Part shown: one piece after another, positions 9,157 to 15,000 of the stretch
Layout of the letters: every line of letters begins with the position of its first letter
How positions within the stretch are numbered: the stretch's first letter is position 1
NCBI GenBank assembly: GCA_012295275.1
Contig: CM022674.1
Location: forward strand, 6,433,936 to 6,448,935
DNA length: 15,000 nucleotides
Direction: 5' to 3'
Source: Chrysomallon squamiferum
Lineage: Eukaryota; Mollusca; Gastropoda; Neomphalida; Peltospiridae
Notes under the pieces: model-generated
Database searches by the model: none
Told to the model about the DNA's origin: nothing
The model's input: the letters and a program-made list of their open reading frames with translations, nothing else
Position numbers and translations under genes: made by a program

Positions 9157-9290
9157 GCTCAGATGGTCTTGATCAACAAACAAGGAGACCAAATTTTAAA
9201 ACTCACTGAATGTTACTTTGCGAATGACGTAGATCAATTTTATTGTCAGAACGACGAATCTAAAAACGTACAAATTAAGAAACTGGATAA
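9157..9290 (+). CDS. WSC gene, second visible exon (residues 72-115 plus two bases)
   Basis: The acceptor is TCTCTCGTTCTTTCAG ending at 9156 and the donor is GTATGT at 9291. Phase 0 in, phase 2 out. It encodes AQMVLINKQGDQILKLTECY followed by an acidic-polar segment to KKLD. Cysteines C90 and C101 are the only ones and may pair. A second CAG six bases downstream (ending 9162) could serve as a tandem acceptor and would drop Ala-Gln without changing frame. No domain is recognised. Confidence 0.82.
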
Positions 9291-9360
9291 GTATGTCGTC
9301 TTATTGCTCTTTTTTCTTTCTTAAATAATCTTTCGTCTATCATCCCATTTAACGATTACA

Positions 9361-9538
9361 TGCATTCATCCATCCATCAGTCTATCAATCCATCAATCCG
9401 TCCATGCATATATACACATACATACATAATAATACGCATACATGAATAACATATACACAAACATACACAAATACATACACACATATATACATACATACAT
9501 ACATCTATACATACATACATACATACATACATACACAA

Positions 9539-9569
<31 letters not shown>

Positions 9570-9677
9570 CACACATACACAAATACATACATTACATAAA
9601 TACATACATACATAAATATGCCTACATACATACATACATACATACATACATACATACATACATACATGCATACATTT
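9361..9677. repeat. (CATA)n / (CATC)n tetranucleotide region
   Basis: Begins with CATC units (9361-9400), then long runs of CATA with CACA and AATA variants to about 9677. It lies in intron 2. The Tyr-Met-Cys-Val frames across it come from the repeat. The reverse-complement unit (GTAT) occurs as a short tract in intron 3 at about 11800-11812. Confidence 0.95.
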
Positions 9678-9689
9678 ATACCACACTGC

Positions 9690-10040
9690 TATTACTATTA
9701 CTACTACTGGTGCTACTGCTACTTCTACTACTACTACTACTACTATTCTACAACCATACTTCTGCTATTACTACATCTATTACCACTACTACTTCAACTA
9801 CTACTACTACTGCTTCGAATATTATTAGAGCTACTACTTCGACTGTTACTACTACAACTACTATTACTACCTCAGTTATTGCTATCATTACCGCTTCTAC
9901 TTTTACCAGCACTGCATCATTAGCAGCTACTACCACTTCTATTATACTGTTTCTACTACCACTATAAATGCTGCTGCTACTACAACTGTTTCTACTGCAT
10001 CTACTACTACTTTTACAACTGCTACCACTGCTGCTTCTAC

Positions 10041-10076
<36 letters not shown>

Positions 10077-10100
10077 CATCATCATCATTATTTTCATCAT

Positions 10101-10142
<42 letters not shown>

Positions 10143-10380
10143 AACTGCTACCACTGCTGCTTCTACTATTATTATTTTCATCATTATCATTACTACTACT
10201 ACGACTACTACTACTACTACTTCTACAACTGCTACCACTGCTGCTTCTACTACTACTACTACTATTATTATTATTATCATCATCATCATCATCATTATCA
10301 TTATTTTCATCATTTACTACTACTACTACTATTAGTATTACTACTACTACTACTACTACTACTTCTACTACTACTTCTCT
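9690..10380. repeat. Long (CTA)n-based triplet region with ATT and ATC blocks
   Basis: Nearly 700 bases in which the step is three: CTA, CTT, ATT, ATC and CTG triplets. A higher-order unit beginning TACAACTGCTACCACTGCTG recurs at 10014, 10140 and 10224; the spacings of 126 and 84 are both multiples of 42. Because the period is three, long open frames exist on both strands (poly-Leu, Ser/Thr or Val), but none shows gene-like composition. It lies in intron 2 and runs almost to the acceptor of the third visible exon. Confidence 0.93.
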
Positions 10381-10385
10381 GACAG

Positions 10386-10528
10386 GCAAGGAGGTTTGTT
10401 AGCTACAGTGAATGGGAAAACGGTTTTCATGATTTTCAATCCACGTCACTATACTTCTGACAGCAGCGAGTTCAATGGACAGGCTTTACTTATATCTCTA
10501 AATGATCAAGTGGCAATTTATCCAACAG
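10386..10528 (+). CDS. WSC gene, third visible exon (residues 117-163 with split codons)
   Basis: The acceptor is CTTCTCTGACAG ending at 10385 and the donor is GTTAGA at 10529, which is weaker than consensus. Phase 2 in (AA plus G gives Lys) and phase 1 out (the final G joins the next exon to give Gly). It encodes QGGLLATVNGKTVFMIFNPR, then a Ser/Asp-rich turn, then ALLISLNDQVAIYPT. The alternation of hydrophobic and polar residues suggests beta strands, an inference only. There are no cysteines. It leads directly into the WSC domain. Confidence 0.82.
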
Positions 10529-10647
10529 GTTAGATTTTTATCATCATCATTTTGATCTTTGTTCTAATTGCTAATCACCGTTATGTCATTATGACTTCAG
10601 TCATTACTGTATCTTACCATTACCATTATCTTCCATTGTCTTAATCA

Positions 10648-10810
10648 TGTTACTTCTACTACTACTACGTCTACTACTACTACTACTATTACTACATCTA
10701 CTGCTATTACTACTTCTATTACAACTAGTACTTCTATAACTACTATTGCTTTGTTTGTACTACTGCTACTACTATTAACAATAATAATAATAATAATAAT
10801 AATAATAATC
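10648..10810. repeat. (CTA)n then (AAT)n triplet region in intron 3
   Basis: CTA/CTT/ATT triplets from about 10648 to 10770, then about ten AAT units (10777-10809). The CTA part is complementary to the (TAG)n region of intron 5. From 10820 to about 11030 I see only unique AT-rich intron sequence. Confidence 0.9.
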
Positions 10811-11029
10811 TTATTATCCTCGTCATCATTATCACAATGATTTTTCTATCATCGTCGTTAATAATTTTGTTATGGCTTTTTTATGTGTATCTGATGAACT
10901 AATATGAGCATATTTGTAGGAAACAAAACTGACTCGAAATATTCCAAGCGAAACTGATTTCATTATTTTCTCTATGACATTTTCAGTTGTGTGCAAGAAA
11001 GTTTAATACGAAATAAATTTAAATTCAAA

Positions 11030-11530
11030 TACGTGATTATTCCATAACGAAATCAAATTTTGGATATGAAATAAAGTTGTTAAGAGGAAATAAGCTCAGT
11101 TTGATTTGTAATGAAATTTTTAACCGGAATCTGAACTCAATTTTGAATGCACGTATTTTTAAACAGTAATAACAAACATTCTGTATTCAGTGAAGTTAGA
11201 TCTATACAATGTAAATTCAGTTTTAAATATTCTGTATTAAATCAGCTCTTTTGGAAAACATCCTTTGAAATTAAGTGTCAAACTACTATATGGAAGTTTT
11301 AACTTTTAAATTTCTATTTTTATTTAATTTTTTTTTATTATTATTTTTATTTTAAAAATGGTGCAGGAAAGTTTCGGAAATTCTAAATGAAATCAAATTC
11401 TAAACTTTTGTATGAAATCAAGTTATAAAATTCTGTATGAAATAATGTTATAAAGTCGTATATTAAATCAAGTTTTAAAATTCTCTCTGAAACGATGTTT
11501 TGAAGTTCTATATGAAATCAACTGAAATTT
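11030..11530. repeat. Diverged tandem array, about 25-bp unit
   Basis: The motif TTCTGTATGAAATCAAGTTT recurs with variation. It is clearest at 11378-11530, where successive units of about 25 bases read AATTCT(G/A)(T/A)ATGAAAT(C/A)A(A)(G)TT. More diverged relatives occur back to about 11030 (ATGAAATAAAG, TGAAATTTTTAACC, TCTGTATTAAATCAG). It lies in intron 3 and no coding role is seen. Confidence 0.7.
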
Positions 11531-11779
11531 CATAATCCGTTACGAAAAAAACAAATCCGTTTATTTGAAATAAAACATGAACACTGATCACTAAAGTAGC
11601 TCATAATTCAGATTCTGTACAGACTGAGTCAAATGTGTTACATCGTAAATCATTCCAAGCGTTTACATCACTGTTCGTCGAATCAAGGATTAAGTCTAAA
11701 AACCGGATTTCGAGTGGGTATTGAAAAATGTGGTGCAGCAACAGTTCTGAGATTTCAAATAAAACAAACCCACAAAAAC

Positions 11780-11782
11780 TAC

Positions 11783-11815
<33 letters not shown>

Positions 11816-11945
11816 ATTATAGATACCACGAACTCCTACGCATCAGTATCGTTAATTTTCGTGTTAACCGTAGGACAATAGGAAAACAAAATGGCTGATA
11901 TGCATTATAAACTGGGATAGAACGTATATATATATATATATATAT

Positions 11946-11990
<45 letters not shown>
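11780..11990 (-). repeat. 110-bp dispersed element, copy 1, flanked by (TA)n, (GTAT)n and (TAGA)n
   Basis: The core, about 11815-11922, is the reverse complement of 14645-14755 with roughly 90 percent matching positions by eye. Shared parts include CGTTCTATCCCAGTTTA, CAGCCATTTTGTTTT, CCTATTGTCCTACGGTTAAC and ACGAAAATTAA on the opposite strand. Here (TA)n and (GTAT)n (11782-11812) lie on one side and (TA)n(TAGA)n (11926-11990) on the other. It lies in intron 3. The transposon class is not recognised. A short (AAT)n follows at 12009-12030. Confidence 0.85.
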
Positions 11991-11992
<2 letters not shown>

Positions 11993-12278
11993 CATGTACA
12001 TATAATACATTAATAATAATAATAATAATCATAATAATAACTTAAGAACCGAAAATGTAAAAAAAAGTCGTTTTGAAAGGCTACACAGAAACTAGATGGA
12101 AGGCGCTGGAAGAAATTAGACAGATTCTTCCCAGTTTACCAATATTTGTTTGCCTCGGAAAACAATCACTCAAGTCACGTTACTGACTTAAGTCATAGCA
12201 AAACGAAGCTGATCACGGAATGAAAATTAATATCTGCTTCACAGGACACGTGATCTTCTTTAGTGTGTATTGCCACAG

Positions 12279-12400
12279 TTTATGACGTAACTTCCGATTG
12301 AGTACATACAGTCTTATTTTATGATTTAACTTACAATTCAGTACATAGAATTTTATTTTATGATTTAACTTACAATTCAGTACATAGAATCTTATTACTT
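12279..12400. repeat. 39-bp tandem repeat, about 3 copies
   Basis: ATGATTTAACTTACAATTCA followed by GTACATAGAAT and TTATTTT occurs at 12321 and again 39 bases later at 12360, with few differences. A diverged first unit reads ATGACGTAACTTCCGATTGA from about 12282. It ends about 85 bases before the fourth visible exon. Confidence 0.85.
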
Positions 12401-12485
12401 AATGACTTACTTCAGTGACATTTTCAGATTATATTTTTTATAATGACAGTTCTATCGACGTTTTTTTTTAAAATATTTGTTACAG

Positions 12486-12598
12486 GATACAAAGGCTGCA
12501 AGGTTTTACCTTCATCGCTGTCACCCATGGCAAACGAAAGCATGAGCATTAACGTATGTCAGGACAAGTGCTCCAGCTATAGAGGATTTGGCATACAG
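12486..12598 (+). CDS. WSC gene, fourth visible exon: first half of the WSC domain (residues 164-201)
   Basis: The acceptor is TTTGTTACAG ending at 12485, behind a T-rich tract, and the donor is a consensus GTAAGT at 12599. Phase 1 in and phase 0 out. The domain starts at the exon start: GYKGCKVLPSSLSPMANESM, then SINVCQDKCSSYRGFGIQ. This matches the WSC pattern of a Gly-Cys start, a C...C pair (C188, C192) and the FG(I/V)Q strand. C168 is the first domain cysteine. There is an N-glycosylation sequon at N180. Confidence 0.92.
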
Positions 12599-12789
12599 GT
12601 AAGTAACAAATACATGAATTTTTTTTTTAAACTGATTTTTTAAATTATTAGCGAAACAGTTACGTAATAGAGAGGGAGATAAAAAAAAATAATAATAAAA
12701 TAAAGTAATAGACAAAGATAGAAGAAAAAAATAATTAAAACAAAAACCAATATCTATAGATTATAGATAAAAATATAAATGTGTACATA

Positions 12790-12856
12790 TAGATTATATA
12801 GATATACATATATATATATATACATATAGATATACAGATATACATGTATGTACACA

Positions 12857-12898
<42 letters not shown>

Positions 12899-12905
12899 CA
12901 TATAC
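12790..12905. repeat. Compound (TA)n / (CATA)n / (CA)n microsatellite in intron 4
   Basis: TA and ATAG units from about 12790, (TA)n near 12809-12821, then CA dinucleotides at about 12860-12891 and CATATA to 12908. Confidence 0.93.
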
Positions 12906-13021
12906 ATAATGTTTGCGAGGTCGTGATTGGACTGTTTTTCTGTGTTGGTGTGTTCCTGAATGTTGTCTATGTGCAGAGTCTACGTCTCACGTGCATAAGA
13001 CAGAGAATATTCAAATCCTAA

Positions 13022-13125
13022 AATACATACATACATACATACATACATACATACAAACACATTCATACATACACACACACACACACACACACACATACAC
13101 ACACACACACATATATATAGATATA
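13022..13125. repeat. (ATAC)n then (CA)n microsatellite in intron 4
   Basis: About eight ATAC units (13022-13054), then (AC)n (13071-13093 and 13098-13110) and ATATATAG. Confidence 0.93.
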
Positions 13126-13195
13126 TACGCGCATACAGAAACAAAAACAACATTTTAATTCTTTTTCTTTCTTGTTTTTTTGTTGTATATATTTC

Positions 13196-13196
<1 letters not shown>

Positions 13197-13231
<35 letters not shown>

Positions 13232-13239
13232 CGAATAAG
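13197..13239 (+). promoter_or_regulatory. 35-T tract and splice acceptor of the fifth visible exon
   Basis: Thirty-five consecutive T bases (13197-13231) are followed by CGAATAAG, the AG ending at 13239. The acceptor base before AG is A, not the preferred C. A second AG nine bases later (ACAAG ending 13248) is also in frame and would remove Thr-Asp-Lys. The T tract serves as the polypyrimidine tract; runs of this length vary readily between individuals. Confidence 0.7.
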
Positions 13240-13375
13240 ACTGACAAGTGTTACTGTGACAATGGTTTTGCCGAACGTAGCGACACTGTCGAAGAGAACT
13301 GCCGGTACCTGTGTAGCAAAGACGTCAACCACCTCTGCGGACGAAACGGCAGCTACGCCGTCTACGACAAGTCAC
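13240..13375 (+). CDS. WSC gene, fifth visible exon: second half of the WSC domain (residues 202-246)
   Basis: Phase 0 in and phase 1 out, donor GTGAGC at 13376. It reads TDKCYCDNGFAERSDTVEEN, then CRYLCSKDVNHLCGRNGSYA and VYDKS. This matches the WSC pattern CYCGN...C...C.G.....CGG...YSVY, with cysteines C205, C207, C222, C226 and C234. The usual Gly after CYC is Asp here and the second Gly of CGG is Arg, so the domain is recognisable but not consensus. There is a sequon at N237. The domain ends at the exon end. Start 13240 is preferred over 13249 because it gives the normal spacing between FGIQ and CYC. Confidence 0.92.
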
Positions 13376-13512
13376 GTGAGCTGAATTAATTATTACGTCA
13401 TCACAGCATTTCCTTTAAAAAAAAAACTAGAGACCAGCTCAAAACATTTCATCGTAATAGTAGAAAACGAAATCGAATTTAGCTCTTTGCTCCAAACGAT
13501 ACCAGATCAAGC

Positions 13513-13531
13513 TGTGTGTGTGTGTGTGTGT
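13513..13531. repeat. (TG)n short microsatellite in intron 5
   Basis: About nine TG units, 140 bases after the fifth visible exon. Confidence 0.9.
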
Positions 13532-13664
13532 CGTTGGCAGAAATTACTTATTTGTGTTACTCCTACCACTACTAGCAACTATAACAGTGACTAGTTCAGC
13601 TACTAACACTAGAGGTAGTGCTAGTAATCCTGGTAGTAGTGATGGTGAGTATAAGAGTAGTACT

Positions 13665-13836
13665 AGTACAGTAGTAGTTGTAGTCATAATGGTAGTAGTA
13701 CTGTAGAAGCAGCAGTGGTGTAGCAGTAGTAGTAGAGGTAGTAGTAGTAGTAGTAGTAGAGGTAGTAGTAGTAGTAGTAGCAGTAGTAGTAGAGGTAGTA
13801 GTAGTAGTAATAGTAGAGGTAGTAGTAGTAGTAGAG

Positions 13837-13869
<33 letters not shown>

Positions 13870-13913
13870 TAGGTAGTAGCAGTAGTAGTAGAGGTAGTAG
13901 TAGTAGTAGTAGT

Positions 13914-13964
<51 letters not shown>

Positions 13965-13990
13965 AGGTAGTAGTAGTAGTAGTAGTAGAG

Positions 13991-14073
<83 letters not shown>
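13665..14073. repeat. Long (TAG)n triplet region in intron 5
   Basis: Nearly continuous TAG/GTA triplets broken by recurring AGAGGTAGTAG variants, most regular at 13735-14073. It is the reverse complement of the (CTA)n regions of introns 2 and 3. The minus-strand frame of poly-Leu and poly-Thr across it comes from the three-base period and is not a gene. UAG-rich RNA is a known binding core for Musashi and hnRNP A1 family proteins, so a regulatory role is possible but unproven. Confidence 0.94.
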
Positions 14074-14074
<1 letters not shown>

Positions 14075-14179
14075 ACATGATTACGACAATGAAGATGATA
14101 ATAATTAAGACAATGCTGATTACAGTCACGATGATATGTGGTTGACAGTAATTAACAATGATGAAGATGATAATGATAC

Positions 14180-14420
14180 TGTAGCATTAGTAATAGTAGT
14201 GGTAATAGTAGCTGTAGCGATAGTACTAGTAGTGGTAGTAGTAATAGTAGTAGTATAGTAGTAGTAGTAGTAGTAATCTTAGAAATACTCGAATAAGTAA
14301 TGGGGTAACGGTGGTAGTTGCTGTTGTTGTAATAGTAGTGGTTGTGGAAGTAATACCAGTAAATCATTCTGGCAGAAGTAGCTGTTGTTGTAATAGTAGT
14401 GGCTGTGCGTGCACCTGTAC
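14180..14420. repeat. Degenerate TAG/TTG triplet region with a direct repeat
   Basis: Imperfect GTAGTAATAG triplets continue to about 14276. GCTGTTGTTGTAATAGTAGT followed by GG then occurs twice, near 14320 and near 14381, about 61 bases apart, so this part has a local duplication. Confidence 0.85.
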
Positions 14421-14511
14421 TAATGACGTGGGTTAGACAAACGATTTCTGACAAAAGTAAAGTGACGTGAATTAAAATTATTCTTCAGTTTTAAAAATTT
14501 GTTTTTTTCAG

Positions 14512-14606
14512 AGCTGCAGACATTCCTGAACGCTGTTAGTTCTAGTCAAAGTAATACCAATATTATAAAGAGAATGACAATGACCTATGAGAATACTTCA
14601 CAAATG
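14512..14606 (+). CDS. WSC gene, sixth visible exon (residues 247-278)
   Basis: The acceptor is TTTGTTTTTTTCAG ending at 14511 and the donor is a consensus GTAAGT at 14607. Phase 1 in (C plus AG gives Gln) and phase 0 out. It encodes LQTFLNAVSSSQSNTNIIKR, then MTMTYENTSQM. There are no cysteines and one sequon at N274. The segment is Ser/Asn/Thr-rich, typical of a linker after a domain. An alternative AG two bases downstream would shift the frame. Confidence 0.8.
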
Positions 14607-14639
14607 GTAAGTTAAAATATTTGTCCTCATCTTGAAATA

Positions 14640-14862
14640 TAAGTACGTTCTATCCCAGTTTACAATGCATGTCAGCCATTTTGTTTTTCCTATTGTCCTA
14701 CGGTTAACACGAAAATTAATGAAATTGATGCGTACAAGTTCTATAATAAGATACATACAAATATATACATACACACATACATACATACATACTTACATAC
14801 ATATTTATATATACATACATACATACATACATATATGCATACAGGGCATACATACATACGTA
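14640..14862 (+). repeat. 110-bp dispersed element, copy 2, followed by (CATA)n
   Basis: The core at 14645-14755 is the reverse complement of about 11815-11922. It is followed directly by ATACATAC units to about 14862, interrupted by (TA)n and GCATAC variants. It lies in intron 6, so the two copies face each other across exons four to six. Confidence 0.85.
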
Positions 14863-14942
14863 CATATATCTTTGTGTTCTTAACATATTATAGCCCATAA
14901 ATCTATAATTTTGTCTTCTATGATATATACATTTACTCTTAG

Positions 14943-14986
14943 CCTTCTGCAGATGTGAAACTGCACACTGTTGCTATTAGTTACTA
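14943..14986 (+). CDS. Possible seventh exon of the WSC gene
   Basis: After TTTACTCTTAG (AG ending 14942) the phase-0 frame required by the previous exon reads PSADVKLHTVAISY. It then either meets a TAG stop at 14985-14987 or leaves by a GTAAAT donor at 14987 in phase 2. The residue mix is protein-like, but the stretch is short and the polypyrimidine tract weak. A competing acceptor eight bases on (CTGCAG) would give ATG TGA and is closed. If the stop is used, this would be the last exon and the visible protein would end at residue 292. Confidence 0.4.
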
Positions 14987-15000
14987 GTAAATAACAAGTA

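Larger units (their letters stand above)
7359..14606 (+). other. Split gene for a WSC-domain protein, 5' end missing, 3' end uncertain
   Basis: Six exons join at 7570/9157, 9290/10386, 10528/12486, 12598/13240 and 13375/14512. Intron phases are 0, 2, 1, 0 and 1, and each exit phase matches the next entry phase, giving 278 codons without a stop. Introns are 1586, 1095, 1957, 641 and 1136 bases. Residues 1-163 have no fold I recognise; residues about 164-245 form a WSC domain, an eight-cysteine module known from yeast stress sensors, fungal enzymes, polycystin-1 and kremen, and linked to carbohydrate binding. N-glycosylation sequons start at N27, N63, N68, N180, N237 and N274, which with the disulphide-type cysteines suggests an extracellular product. 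The frame enters the first exon in phase 1, so at least one upstream exon exists. No membrane segment appears in the visible part. Whether it is secreted or part of a larger receptor cannot be told. Confidence 0.85.

Noticed and set aside
9157-9324. Extension of the second visible exon past 9290 to the stop near 9324
   Set aside because: The GTATGT donor at 9291 and the phase-2 match to exon 10386-10528 give a longer and consistent frame. The extension is a run of Leu and Phe typical of intron sequence.
9361-9677. CRISPR-like regular spacing
   Set aside because: It is a simple tetranucleotide microsatellite with no constant repeat and unique spacer structure, in a eukaryotic intron.
9748-10389. 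213-codon minus-strand open frame of Val, Ser and Asn runs
   Set aside because: It lies entirely on the (CTA)n/(ATT)n region; a three-base repeat keeps all frames open. The composition is pure repeat and no domain is present.
13596-14129. 177-codon minus-strand open frame of Leu and Thr runs
   Set aside because: It is the antisense of the (TAG)n intron tract; the open frame is a consequence of the repeat period.

Overview
This window looks like nuclear DNA from an animal, most probably a mollusc or another lophotrochozoan. The evidence is AT-rich sequence, short coding exons with GT-AG introns, a WSC-domain gene, decayed Tc1-like transposons, and a very high load of microsatellites: (CT)n, (ATT)n, (CA)n, (CATA)n and (CTA/TAG)n. 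The simple-repeat style would fit a cephalopod or marine gastropod, but the sequence does not settle the species. There is no bacterial gene, operon, CRISPR array, rRNA or recognisable tRNA.

Positions 1-7350 hold no gene I can support. They contain microsatellites, a 36-bp minisatellite (1266-1440), one copy of a 200-bp dispersed repeat (2534-2741; second copy at 7134-7348), and a decayed Tc1-like transposase on the + strand (about 4190-5020). A short opposite-strand piece of a related element abuts that relic (about 5035-5130).

Positions 7359 to at least 14606 hold one split gene on the + strand. Six exons (7359-7570, 9157-9290, 10386-10528, 12486-12598, 13240-13375, 14512-14606) join through five introns whose phases all match (0, 2, 1, 0, 1). 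A seventh small exon is possible at 14943-14986. The joined reading frame gives 278 residues with no stop. Residues 1-163 have no fold I recognise. Residues about 164-245 form a WSC domain with eight cysteines, encoded exactly by exons 4 and 5. There are six N-glycosylation sequons, so the product is probably extracellular or the ectodomain of a membrane protein. The start codon and signal peptide are not identified, and the 3' end is uncertain.

The introns are the unusual part. Intron 1 has a tandem array whose units resemble the gene's own first splice donor, split by a second Tc1 relic on the minus strand. Introns 2 and 3 carry (CTA)n tracts and intron 5 carries a long (TAG)n tract, which are complementary in the transcript. 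Introns 3 and 6 carry opposite-orientation copies of a 110-bp element. Both arrangements flank the WSC exons, so they could fold the transcript around them. I saw no clearly new gene system; the best lead is this intron architecture around a frame-neutral WSC exon pair.
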